Positions 45,418 to 57,180 of a stretch of DNA of 64,000 bases are shown in pieces. Where the stretch lies: assembly GCA_016648135.1 (NCBI GenBank), contig JADDOH010003932.1, positions 62,001 through 126,000 of the forward strand, read 5' to 3'. Positions within the stretch are counted from its first letter, which is position 1. Every line of letters begins with the position of its first letter. A model generated the notes under the pieces. That model had not been told where the DNA came from, made no database searches, and worked only from the letters and a program-made list of their open reading frames with translations. The position numbers and the translations under genes are program-made. The DNA comes from Agrypnia vestita (Eukaryota > Arthropoda > Insecta > Trichoptera > Phryganeidae).

Positions 45418-45940
45418 CAGGGTTATATGGAAAACATTAAAAACCTCGCAGGACTATATTCCTCCCTTGATTATGAGTCGAAAATGTTTAAACTATTGTG
45501 ACCTAATATCAATAGTTAAGGAGATATGCGATATCAAAGTTTGCATTTTTTTTCAATATTTCTGACTTATTTTTTGTAAAACGTTGGATTATCATTACAG
45601 TAACTCATATCGATTACGAAAAATTCATTCGTTTCAATACACGTTAAATAAAATGATAAAAACCCTTAAAAAAATTCCAATTGGAATTCGAAGGTTTTTA
45701 TTTTTTTATTTGACTTGTGTTAAAGGGAATGAATTTTTAATATTCAATATGAGTTACTATGATGATAGTCCAACGTTTTACAAAAAATAATTCAAAAATA
45801 TTGAAATAAAAATGCAAACTTTGATGTCGTATATCTCCTTAACTATTGATATTAGGTCACAATAGCTTGAACATTTTCGACTCATAATCGAGGGAGGGAT
45901 ATAGTCCTGCGAGGTTATTAATGTTTTCCAAATAACCCTG
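45418..45940. mobile_element. 523-bp palindromic MITE with TA target duplication
   Basis: The whole element is an imperfect palindrome centred at about 45680 (ATTCCAATTGGAAT). The ends read CAGGGTTATATGGAAAAC and, as complement, CAGGGTTATTTGGAAAAC, flanked by TA at 45416-45417 and 45941-45942. The arms stay alignable almost to the centre. Long-palindrome MITEs of Tc1/mariner type have this form. No transposase frame. Confidence 0.85.
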
Positions 45941-46480
45941 TATAATACTGTGATGGTCGACATAGAGATAGATTTAATAAATTTAGAAAATCTTAAAATA
46001 ATAATATTCAAAAAAGTCAAGTATGGACATCAAAAATATATTTCTTCTGTTTGGAATCGTTTAAAAGTAAAAGCCTGATACATTTCTTCTCAAGATTCTA
46101 TGTATTACAAGAGGCTAACAAAATATTGAATATTCAGCTATACAAGTAATATTTCTTAGATCTTTATTATACCATAGATATAATTCTGTGTTGAATTAAT
46201 ATTGTTTGCCAATCCTAATAGACTCGACCTTGTGTGTAGGTGCGAACGAGCCTTTATTATTTATGAAACGGAACAGCAAGTCTCGCGTGTAGCGAGTGCT
46301 TACTCTTATTTTAACGAAACGGACCAATCACAGGCACGCGTTACCTTTCGACGGGTTGAGCCGGAGGCGACCGTCCTGATGACTGAATCCGGCCAATGGC
46401 GAGCGCCGGCGGTGAGGTCATCGCGCATAGGATGAGTCACTGCACTAGCGTGGATTTCAGAGGTATGGTGAAATCGTTAC

Positions 46481-46508
46481 TATAAAAGGAGCGAACACGA
46501 TATACTCA
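46481..46508 (+). promoter_or_regulatory. TATA plus initiator block of the LTR-like unit
   Basis: TATAAAAGGA at 46481 is followed 24 bases later by TCAG (46505-46508), the arthropod initiator core. The same TATAAAAGGAG is conserved in the left copy (complement at 43.85 kb), where a LINE fragment now separates it from its ATATACTCAG. This supports a real Pol II promoter within the unit. Confidence 0.5.
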
Positions 46509-47451
46509 GCCCTTCAGTTCGAGACCACCACTTGCGAGCGGAAGCGCTGCCCGAGTTCCAGATCATCAGTTGCGAGCAAAGGAGCTGGCCGTCCTACTAC
46601 AGCTTGAGAGAGAGGGGTCTTGCAGCGGCGACGTACAGAGAATCCACCATTCCGCAGCACCAGAAGGAGGATTCCGCCACAAAGAGTAACAGCTAAGGAT
46701 TATATTTATATTATCTATTACGGTTAATTATTTTCACTATCGAAATGTATTTATTGGGAATGTATCTTTACGAAAAGAGATTTTTATGCTATATATACTA
46801 ATAATTGAATACACGTAATTCTATAAAAAACGCTAAGTAGCCTTATAATAATTGTATTGCATAAGTATTGCGCAATCCGGTCTTCAGCTAACTCTTTATG
46901 ATTTGAGACCTCGGTACATTTGGCTTAACAAGTAGCTTCAGAACGACGAGTAAAGGACAGAATGGGGAGATCTAACTAAAGATTGGGGATATCTGGTTTG
47001 TGATGGCCTAGCTGGTTGGGGCGTAGATGCTTGCCGGCACTTGGGCGTGGAACCCGCACAAGCCCCTGCAGGGTCCCTTAAAGGCGGGGCCCTCCTTGTT
47101 GCTCGGGGTCGTCAATAAACCGACCTCTTTCCTCACCAGGCGCAGGGCCACATAACCCACAAAAGGTTCCCTTTGTCTTTGGAAGGATTTTCATGCCTGA
47201 ATGCTGTAAAACCTTGATAGAAAACGTTAACTTCTATTTCGTCCTCTGTAAGTAAGACAGGGCCAGAATAAATATAAAAATCATTCACTCATATGGAATA
47301 GCTGGGATATTATAAATATGTTACTAACACTCTAACATTTGTCCAAAGTAAATGTTGCAAGATGCAGAATCGTGGGACGCCGCTCTGAAAAGGCATAATG
47401 AGATTGCACAATAATTTGTAACATCGCTGACTATGCCCGCAAAGGAGGCTA

Positions 47452-47673
47452 ATGTCGTCATCAATTCGTACCAAAAGAGTACATGATTCTTCAAACACCG
47501 GCCTAAAAGAAAGGCGCCTCAAGACAACACACATCATCAGAAACTCGTACCAAAAGAGTACGGCCTTCTCAATTATAAGCCTAAAAGAAGGGCGTCACGG
47601 GATCACATCTCGTAAAGAAGAGATAGAGTCTCGGGATGCAGTAAGTTCCGGAGGAACAAGGGGGGCCGTTTAG
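47452..47673 (+). CDS. Conserved 73-codon ORF in the LTR-like unit, right copy
   Basis: Same start, stop and length as the left-copy ORF; differences include H22R, L27H, R47G and E68G. It lies about 950 bp downstream of the initiator. It encodes a basic, Ser/Lys/Arg-rich peptide built from two imperfect repeats, with no signal peptide or membrane segment. Confidence 0.4.
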   Translation: MSSSIRTKRVHDSSNTGLKERRLKTTHIIRNSYQKSTAFSIISLKEGRHGITSRKEEIESRDAVSSGGTRGAV

Positions 47674-48933
47674 TCACTTAGGAAGTCGGCCACCGGGTTT
47701 AGGCGGGCGCGGAGCCTCAACCCCTCTCAGCAGAGATGCTGAGGGTTTAAAAAACCAAAATTTAGCATTCAAAGAAACTATTATTTCATATAAACTCACG
47801 GGCTGTTGTAGAATCCTTTCGAACAAACCATCCCCGAGACCTTATCTACTTATTTATAAAGAAGTTTCGCTTCAAAAATGTCTTATTTCGTAGGTAGAAA
47901 ATATATGTATTATTTTCCCATGGAATTAATATGAACAGGTTCATGCACGTCTAGAACGAAACCATTCAAGGTAAGAATTTGCTAATACAAAGTGTTTATA
48001 ATTATTAATTTCAGTGTTATTTAATATGTGTGAATTTTTCCCTTTGCGCCGTTCGAACGATTTTACTGGTTTGTCTCAAATCGAAAATGTTTTATTTCTA
48101 ATACATGAATTCTTTCTAGTGTACGTATTTTATTGTAACATAAATGTATAGATTATTAGGTTCGTTAGATGTTTATATTACGTAATATTATGCAATTGTT
48201 TCCACACTGCTCCTATAAAAGAATTTGAAGTTATTACGATACACAACGGGGTCCTTCATCCATTAGACGAATCATGTGCCAATTCAACGACGTATTACGA
48301 ATAGTATATATTGTATTTATCGAGATTTAGTCGCATTTATTATTTCTAGTGAGGTTTTTAGTATTGGTTCCAGGCGCCATTATGAGGCGGAAATAGTTCA
48401 TATTCATAGCCCGACTGCAATAGGTATTTTTGTCGCGTAAGAGGTAGCACTTTTAGGAATATAACTGTGTTTTATGTTTCGTCCCTGACGGACAGGATGG
48501 TATAGCTGTGGCTATTTAGGTAATATACTTAGTAAATGCAAAGGGCATTAGGTATTATCGATTTCGTCTGCGAACCCAAGATGTTAGTTAATATTTTTAG
48601 TTAATATTGCATTCAAAAGCGCAATTTTCACAGAATAATTATTTCCAGTTAATAATATATATTTTAGTTAAATGTATAGTTAGCACAGGCATAGTATTAA
48701 AATTGTATAGAATACATTATTTTTAATATTTCAAGAAGGCATAATATTTTATTTCGCGATCCTTTTATAGTTACAGCGTATCTGTCGACCTCAGCCGTTG
48801 CCACCCGCGCCATACAACTATTTTCGCTAACATCATACGGCAAGTGACTTTATTCATTGCAATGAAATTTATATTATTTAATATTATTTTCCACGACGTA
48901 TTTTTGACGGGTCACCCCATAGGATTCATCACA

Positions 48934-49233
48934 TTGTTAGCCGCGGCCAGGAGTTGGCAAATTAATTGAATATAATAGCTAAAATTAAATATCAACTCGC
49001 GACGAGTAAGCATCGGCCTTTTAAATAAATTATTAATACAAAATGTATCGTTAATACGTTAGGAAGACCCCTCTATCTACCTGGATCATCACAGTGCTTA
49101 CCGTGACCAGGAGAACGATTTATATTGAAATACAATAAAATGCTTTATAATATTAATTGAACATCATTTCGACATTAAATACAGTCTGCTCGATTTGATT
49201 AGGAGGATGCCCACTATCTATTGGATCATCACA
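48934..49233. repeat. Tandem 140-160 bp units at the 3' end of the LTR-like unit
   Basis: Three junctions share GGATYCATCACA (ending 48933, 49093 and 49233), each preceded by a RGGRGGxxxACC/CTATCTA-type stretch, and two share GTGACCAGGAG/GCGGCCAGGAG after the junction. The bodies are AT-rich and diverged. The left LTR-like copy has a single such end. Confidence 0.55.
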
Positions 49234-49237
49234 ATAC

Positions 49238-51940
49238 ATAATACATATAACGCAAAATAAAATTTAACATTAAATAAGATTAAAAAGAAGAACGCTTTGT
49301 ATGAAATCATTATTTATTGAATATTCAAATGTTTTGGGACCATTGGTCCCTTCTCTTACGCAGTTGCTCTCCCACAATTGCTGGCCAGGAAAGTTGCGCA
49401 AAAGTACTAAACATATATTCATACAGGCGAGGAAGTGTAATTTTTTGTTATTCCGGTTAAAATGTAAAATTTTTTACGCCATCCTCTTTCCTCTAATTCA
49501 GTCTTAGTTCAAAATAAATTTAAGTAAATACGAAACGCACGTTATTATCACGTTTCAGAGATCATATTCCGTAAACGCAGCATTAAAAATGTTCGAAAAA
49601 ATTACCAGAAATATTTATATTAGATACAATTTTCATCTGAGTGATTTAAAAAGTGTCTTTTTTACAGAAGGTGGCAATATGTATAGTAAAACAACTTTAT
49701 TCATTTGTATCGTATGTATGCAAGACCCAATGCACCATTTAAGTGTACGAATTGCGGTATCCATGTATATTAGATACCTACGTAAGTATTATTTCAAGAG
49801 CTCAAAATATATAAGAAATACACAGCATATTTTATTACTCATTAGCCATGTCCTCCTAACCATTAACAATCAGGTTTTACCGTACCAAAATAATTAAATT
49901 TCTTGGACTCAATAATGCAAAAAATAATGAAGTAACGAAGCAAATAAATTGAAGCATTTTTTAAAAAAACCTTCCATATTTCTGGGTGTCAGCAGTTTGA
50001 ATTTTCAAAATAAATTATTTTAGTTAAGATATGTGCACCATGTCTGAAGCTGTGCTATGACAGGCCACTGGCACATGGGTCTACTTTATGAGCGACACAA
50101 ATTATATATTTTTCCAGTGTGCTATGTTAAGCTAGATATATATGTGATGTAGGCATGTATGCTTAATGTCTTATGTTGATGCACAAAAAATAATATGTTT
50201 TTACGATCTTATATATTTCATTTTCTCTATTTGTATTTTAAAATTAATAAAAATTTTGTATTTTATTCGCATAATGACTTTTTATTCTAAAACATGGCAG
50301 TATTTATCAGTAAAAACTTGAGCCGGGGTAAAAATCTATTAATTTATGGGAATGATTTGTGTGATCCCTTGTTGTAAGATTTCGTAAATTAATGGGCTTA
50401 ATAAATAACGCGAGTGAACGAAAAAGAAACGTTATTTTTATTGTGAAATATTACGCGAGAAAGAACAAAGCTTTTTTGTAGGTGAGGTAGAACGGTAAAA
50501 AATGGGTTAAATACAGTTTTGATAACAAAAAAAAAATACTTTCAATGTGATGCAGCCGTAGAAATTATTTTAGAAGTTTTAAATGTTAAAAAATAAATGA
50601 AATATCGAAAGATAAATGTCATTTTAAAAAGTTAAATAAATTAGTAGAATAAAATTAAACATGTGTGCAAATTGAACATTCTAATAAAATATTTGCAACA
50701 TCTCAATATAATTTGATACTTTCTGCTTTAACGTCAAGTTTGTCAAATTGAATAAACCACTTCTGCTATTTGTCCTAGTTTCGACAACCGGCGAAATTCT
50801 ATCCTGACAGGCACCAAATTTACATTTTCTGTGATATTCTAAGTACGCAATATGTTACTGGCATGTAAAATGATTTATCCAAGTCCCTGGAAGTGAATTT
50901 ATTGTATATTATGTCATTTCCACTAGAGAAAAAACTTTATAGACAATGGCACGATTATTATAGAAACTATAGATTAAGATGTTAAATTACCTCTATTTTA
51001 CGTGTATCAATATTGAAAACATAATTTTTAGATGTGACCAGTAGAAAGTATTTTATGTATATAATATTTCTACACATAGAATATGAATGTATTTTAAATC
51101 AATCTGTACTTCTTGCTACTTTATATTTTTTATTTTATCTATTTATTTTCTTTACATTGTAGTATTTCTAATCCCACAAAACGTCTTAATAGATGTTTGT
51201 CTGCAGGTTCATTTACACAGTTTAATGTGACACTGTTTCTAAATAATAATAAATAATATTCATTTTATAAACAGAAGAGATAAAAAAAGCAATGACAATT
51301 TTAAGTACAAAATCAAAAAAATGAATTTTAAGTACAAAGTTGAAAATTTTAAGTCATGAGAAAAAAAAATCACAATTTTATGTTACGCTATGATTCCGCC
51401 ATTTGTTTTTTTTTAAGCTGGCAATGGAAGCATGTACAATACTTACACCGTTTGTAGCGCATTCATACTACATATAAGATTCTATAATGTTATACGGCTT
51501 TTAAAAAAGTACACATAACAAATAAATAATAATTTCAAATGAAAAAAGGAACAAAAAAGTTGTTTAACAGAGTGTATAAAAGAATAAAACAATTTAAAAT
51601 TATACAGTACTTACATAGAAAAATACATTAAATAAACAAAAAATTTTGAAAAACTCAAGGTCGTGGTACAAGCGAAATCAGATAGTGGATCTCAATAATC
51701 AATTCATTGCAGAATATTGAGACTAAATGTTTGAGGTTAAAGTTTGAGAATGAAACATTTAAAAATAATTATTTTATGACATCTACCGTGAAGTCGATAG
51801 AAGATTCAATCGAGGAACTAATTTTGCATTAATTTCGAGGAAGTTATCACGCAGTCTTTATTGTTTGAATATCCTAATGCGAGTGCGTGAGATTTCGCTG
51901 GAAACTTGTGACATGTGTCGATACTTTTGTTCGTGTAATT
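49238..51940. other. AT-rich non-coding DNA with one decayed hammerhead-like hairpin
   Basis: At 49335-49349 the palindrome GGGACCATTGGTCCC is followed on the minus strand by AAAACATTTG and preceded by AAGAGAA. This resembles the 38.2-kb motif with both core boxes eroded. A 102-codon plus frame at 49589-49897 has no recognised family. The rest is featureless. Confidence 0.45.
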
Positions 51941-52080
51941 AATATTAATGGCTGTACAAACGAGTCCCCAGGGCGCGAGAGCGGCGGCCGTGACCAACAT
52001 CTGGTTCACTTCCTCACGCGGGAGCCAGCTCGCCGGCGTTGTTCGAAGGACGTTTCTAATACTTACTGATTGATTGTTGT
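51941..52080. other. GC-rich island
   Basis: CCCCAGGGCGCGAGAGCGGC and CCAGCTCGCCGGCGTTG stand out in AT-rich DNA. No frame is recognisable. Candidate conserved non-coding element; low certainty. Confidence 0.3.
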
Positions 52081-52674
52081 GACATTTCGTCGAGCGATAA
52101 ATTACTATGTTTGACTTCAAACGGTTTCAATTGTCAAGCTGCTACTGTAGCAGTGATTTTTCCAAATCAAAGTTGATCGAAAAGCGGTTTCTAAAGCAAT
52201 CCATCAATTAATGTCAATCTGGCTAATTAGTTAACATCAAGAGCGAGAGTGTATCGGTCAACTATTAACATTATCTCAAATAAGAAGATTTTATACACTG
52301 CGTTAAATATTTTATAATACGTGTATAGAAGGTATCTCATTTACATGAATATCTAAAGATGTATCATTTGTAAATCAAACATGTTGTAAAACTTACAATA
52401 ACCAAAACACAATTTGTATTTTGTAAATGTGTAAAGTCTTACAGATACAAAAACAACTTCATTACAAACTAATATTGGAAGAATACGTAAAGACACAGAT
52501 AGATGATACGACGAATAACGAATAAAAAACTGGAAATAAAAACAAATCAATTTTTACAGAGAGCGGACGTTATTCCAAAATTAGTTAACAAACAACAGAA
52601 TAAAAAATTAAACAGGACAAAGAATATAGAAAAAAAAAATATCGAAGAAATAATACTACAATAAACTGTGAAAG
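52081..52674. other. AT-rich non-coding DNA
   Basis: Nothing recognised. Confidence 0.5.
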
Positions 52675-52805
52675 ACCGGGTTAATCAGATACTGTTTAAA
52701 ACCTCAAAAATCGACGAGCTTGCATGCAAAAATGTATGAAAGTGGATGATGCGAGAGTTGTGTCGGGAGAGAAGAGTGGTGCTCCCCATCCCCTCTTCGG
52801 CCTGG
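52675..52805 (+). mobile_element. Diverged RTE LINE 3' fragment, third copy
   Basis: It aligns with the 3' coding end of the RTE copies at 7.2 and 24.6 kb: TTAATCAGATACTG, a gap of about 30 bp, CGAGCTTGCATGC, ATGTATGAA-GT-GA-GA and AGAAGAGT. It lacks the conserved 3' UTR and TTAC tail and is much older. It carries frame-breaking changes. Confidence 0.65.
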
Positions 52806-54069
52806 GTTCGACTGCTATCAGAACTAAAGAAACCGTTGTCTATTATTAATTGATATGGCAGTTTCTTTAAATAAATAAATAAATAATAAATATAGCTTTA
52901 TTCCAGAATCCTTTATTATCCATTATCCTTTGTGGTGCAACAAGATTATTTTAATGCACGTGCATTTGAGTAATGCACACACGTTGAGTTAAATTTAACA
53001 CTACTATAGTTTCGAGAGGAGAAGTCCCTCTAATCATTAGATGTAATATATAACTAACCTAAATACAGAAATTATGTCACCTTATTTAGTTCGGGTGGTG
53101 GTTTCTTGCGCGGTCAAGGGGAAGATGCTGAGAAGCGAGGACATTTGTAAGATTGTTTATGAGTGTTTTCTCAGAATTATAGTTCAACGGTTTCCAATTC
53201 TTTACGAGGAACCGAGTGAAGTAGTTTTAGTCTGCGATTGTCGAAAGAATAGTTGGTATTAATTACGTGGTTGGAGAATTTTGAGAAATTATTGTTCTTT
53301 AAACAACATATATAAAGCATATAAAAATAATCTAACAAATTTTCTTTTAATTTAAAAAAAAATATTTTAGTATAATTTTAGATTTTTATAAATTTACATA
53401 CAATGAGAAAGGAACCCGACGCGTAGAGAAGGTTTCACCTAGTCTGACTCGAGCCATATCATCCGATCAGTCGGTCGTGTGCCCTGAGTATAAATATGTT
53501 TCTTGATTGAGTTTCTTGATTAAAAATTGTTATTATTATGTAGGTCATTATTTTGTTTGCGTTCCGAAACCTGTTCCGTCTAGGAATGGCCGTCGGCTCT
53601 GATCTTGACAAATTTTATGATTTCATGTTTCTCTGGTGATACTAGTTGGTCTGTCATCCTAACGATGAGACCCAAACGTTATATATGGCTTTATTATTTT
53701 TAAGTTTTAACATTTTATCAATTAGCGTGCAATCATATCCCTTGTTGTTAGCAATTTGTTTTATATTTTTATTTCGCGGTTGCAATTAGGTATATAGGGT
53801 GGGATGTTAATCACTCGGTTCTAATCACGAACTCACAAAATACGACTTCAAGGAACGAGGCTTCTGACAGTTTGCTGGCAGCAGTGAGACCAGAATTACA
53901 GAGATACTTACATTAAACTGAAATGTCAGCATATCATTTCTTAATACGTGCATAATATTTGGATCACTTTGATAATATATAGGTACTATGATAATATAAA
54001 TATGAAGAGGGTCTGACAAGAGAACATCTGTAATTAGGAGGTTGGTCATTTTCAAGCGTTAACAAACTT
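52806..54069. other. AT-rich non-coding DNA
   Basis: A short (AAAT)n run near 52.87 kb and a GAGTATAAATATG TATA-like box near 53.49 kb; no recognised gene. A 62-codon plus frame at 53074-53262 shows no family features. Confidence 0.45.
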
Positions 54070-54089
54070 TAACATTTGATATTTTAAAA

Positions 54090-54190
54090 CTGTGACCCCA
54101 CAAAAGGTCCAAGGACATTTGGTCGAAAGATAAAAGTTCCACGACAAGAAGCCCAAAGGTCAATGCGACAAAATATCCACGCGACTTTAT
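54090..54190. repeat. Cryptic short-period repeat
   Basis: Degenerate phrases built on GGTC, AAAG and GACAA recur about every 12-15 bases (CAAAAGGTCC, ATTTGGTCGAAAG, CAAAGGTCAA, GCGACAAAAT). It looks like an eroded minisatellite. Confidence 0.4.
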
Positions 54191-55439
54191 TTTCAACGAC
54201 ATAATGAAAATAAACAATATTTCAAAATGTTTTTTTTTTTATTCCCGAAATTATTATATTTGATAGTGATAATTTATTAGTCCATAAATTTTTACATTTG
54301 CTTTTGAAGGTCTCGGCAAATACATACTTTTATCGTTCTGTTTGTTGGATATTTTACTAAAATAGCAGAAAATATTTTACTGTTAAAGTATGTGATTCAA
54401 AATGAAATTAAAACAATTTAAAAGTATCGTAGGAAAAACAACACTTTTTTTCGAATTTATCCATAAAATCATTCAAGCGAGCCATTTTCAACTAAATACG
54501 CAGTCTCTCCCCATTAAAATAAATATTTCTCATGTGTGTGTAAGTTCAGAGATTTGGGTTTATATACATCTACAGCACGCAATCAATATAAAATAAATAA
54601 TTCGATGTGGGTGAAATAAAAATTATCGGAGCCCCACTTAATGCGTCATCACTGTTCAGCTAATAAACGCCCGTATTTGTAAACAATTCATAAAGATCTG
54701 AGGCCCGCACTCAAGTGATGGTAATTGAAACAAAAATGTCGGCACGTCACGGCGCGGCGGCAGCGCGTTTGTCAGTCAGAGTTTGTATTACGTTTGGTTC
54801 GAGTCGAGGTCTTATTGCTGCGTTTTGCAACATGTAAAATGTCTTCGTAGAATGATTTTAGAGTATATTAGCAGAATAATCACACATAATTAAGTTTTCA
54901 TTTTCAAAATAAAGAATGAAATAATGCACCGTTGCTCTGTGGGACTCGATAATTGACAAATATCAAATTTAAATATAAGTCGACAAATAGATGGTGCTCC
55001 CGTCTCTTCATAATTGCATACTACTCGTTTTTTTCCTATATTTTTTTTGTATTATGGAATTTATTCATATCATCATTGTCTGGCATCATAAATCATTCTT
55101 CGTCCCTCTATGCATTTCTATGAATGCTTTGTTTATAGTTCAATCCCACATCTGATAGGAAAATGCTCCAAGAAAATTTGCTTCGCAATTGCATTCTCAG
55201 CAATGTCAGTTGTGCAGGTAAAAATAGATTTATTTATAATAACAAATTTATTACTTCATACCGTGATTTTTTTTATTCTGATATTTATCAATATATAAAT
55301 GAATTTAAAAAAAGTTATCACAATAAATAAACAATAATTTTATTTTCTCCATATTTCAACAATAACGTTGAGATGAGCTATGAAATATGAGCTAGTGATA
55401 AAATTGAACATGAAATTTGTCCTTTCTTATAATTGTTTA
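54191..55439. other. AT-rich DNA with a candidate conserved element at 54.65-54.80 kb
   Basis: The subregion around 54.65-54.80 kb has TAATAAACGCCCG, TTTGTAAACAATTCATAAA (forkhead GTAAACA and Hox-type cores) and GGCGCGGCGGCAGCGCG. The rest is AT-rich without features. Confidence 0.35.
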
Positions 55440-55745
55440 GTGGCATCACTGTGGTCATTGGTACCTTCTTGCTGCTCAGCTCTGTGGTCTATGGTCGGCT
55501 GTGGTGGCCGTTTCGTGGCTGGTGGTGGCCGATACCACTGGCGTATGCAACTGGTTGCTCGCTTGTGGCTGGGTCCAGCGCGCGATTATGATCGCTTCCT
55601 CACAGCTGGTAATGGTCGCTAAGCTGCCATCGTTGTCCGCTTGCAGCTAGTATCTGTGGCCTGCTTCCGTCTGGTCGCTTCGCGATCAGTAGTGACCACT
55701 GCGTCCATTTTCGTCAACGAGTCGCTGTCGGTGATTGCTTGTCGC
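55440..55745. repeat. GC-rich block of cryptic GGTCGCT/GTGGCCG repeats
   Basis: About 300 bp are built from variations on TGGTCGCT, GTGGTGGCCG, TTGCTCGCTTGTGGCTGG and similar phrases. No register is strict. A plus frame (80 codons) at its start is a composition artefact. It contrasts sharply with AT-rich flanks. Confidence 0.5.
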
Positions 55746-56653
55746 TAAGCCATGCTTCACACTTTTTAAAACAAATATTATTAATAACAATAATATTGGT
55801 ACTAGAGTAAAAATATATGCAGGAATACTTACCACAAGGTGGGAAAAATCGCTTACAGGGAAAATCTACTTGAATCTTGTGGCCAGTGTTTTAAATATTT
55901 TTTTTGAAACATACCTCCACAGTTGAATCAGAGGGCAGGACACATTCATCGTCATAAATAATTCGCTTTTTTCGTATCACCTTTTTGTAATACGAAATTT
56001 TTTCACGCATTCTCTTCAATTTCAAACATCCATAATTCAAATGAGCAATGAGTTTTTCAATTACATTCTGGTACAAAAAATATTGATGAGATGAGAATTT
56101 GATAGTTTCCGAGAGAGCGATATATAAACGGTTTATTTGTTGCCGAATATATTCTTGGGTACACAATTATGGTTAATAAGTCAGTCGAATTTATATATAT
56201 ATAATAATGAAAATTTTAGCCTTAATGTAAATATTTTCCAAAATGCGATGATGACTCTCTCCGAAAGTGCATGAATAGTCAAGGTATCTGGTTACCATTT
56301 TGCCGGAAAATGTGGAAGAAACGGTTACCCCTATAGATTCACCGGATGTGTCCAATGTACTTTGAAAGGATAACAAAACTGAAATAATTTTATCAGCGCT
56401 TACCAGCCATTACTTCCGGCTAACTCCCATTACATAAAGTACCTTTAGTAGGAGGGGAAAATCTGCCATTACCGTAGGTCGTCCAGAAGTAGGTAGTCAA
56501 AACGTTACTGATATGAGAGAAAGCACAGTTCTGAAGTAATATTTAGATATTTGAAAATGTGTATATAATAGTAAGTATTAATATCATACATTTTTGTATG
56601 ATATTTTTTAATTTATATGATAGCGATGTATGAGCTTTTACTTTAATTATGTT
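55746..56653. other. AT-rich non-coding DNA
   Basis: A 91-codon minus frame at 55891-56166 has no recognised family; otherwise nothing. Confidence 0.45.
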
Positions 56654-56727
56654 CCGATATTATACTGCAGATAATATGTACATTATTATTGTACAGTACA
56701 ATATCCGATATTATACTGCAGATAATA
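56654..56727. repeat. Two 23-bp direct repeats around a palindrome
   Basis: The 23-mer beginning CCGATATTATACTGCAG is repeated exactly at 56654 and 56705. Between the copies lies ATTGTACAGTACAAT, a perfect palindrome with a one-base centre. Confidence 0.75.
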
Positions 56728-57180
56728 ATATATTAACGATTAACATTATCTACATTCTAGTCTTAAAATATAAATATCTTTATGTATATAAATCTGCTCT
56801 TGTCTTCATATCTACCATAAAAAAGTACTAAAATTATCAAACCAATCATTTCCAAAAATAGACAAATGTTATAAGTAGTTTATTTTGAAACCAATGAGCT
56901 TTAATCGGACTCAAATAATAGTATGTTTTTAAACACCTTTAAAATAATTTGTAGATATTTGTCTTAAAATTTGCAACGTAGGTTAATTTTCCTTTTATGA
57001 AGTATGAAGATCGTGTTTCACGGGTGCATAGTTTTTTTTATTAGGATGTAGATACCAATCACAGTTAAAAATAAATTTATAAAACACATTTGAATATATA
57101 ATATTAGTTCATATATTCAAGACTTTATTTGAGCTACAAGCAAATGTAGGGAAATTGGGATTAAATCGAATATTAAAAAA
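56728..57180. other. AT-rich non-coding DNA
   Basis: Nothing recognised. Confidence 0.5.

Larger units (their letters stand above)
45949..49233 (+). mobile_element. Large LTR-like unit, right copy (possible 3.3-kb solo LTR)
   Basis: It starts TGTGATGG at 45949 and ends GGATCATCACA at 49223-49233, flanked by ATAC at 45945-45948 and 49234-49237. TG...CA ends, an 8-bp terminal inverted repeat and a 4-bp target duplication are what a solo LTR would show. No primer-binding site, gag or pol is present. The 3' end has three successive GGATYCATCACA endings spaced 160 and 140 bp. At 3.3 kb it would be unusually long for an insect LTR. Confidence 0.65.
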
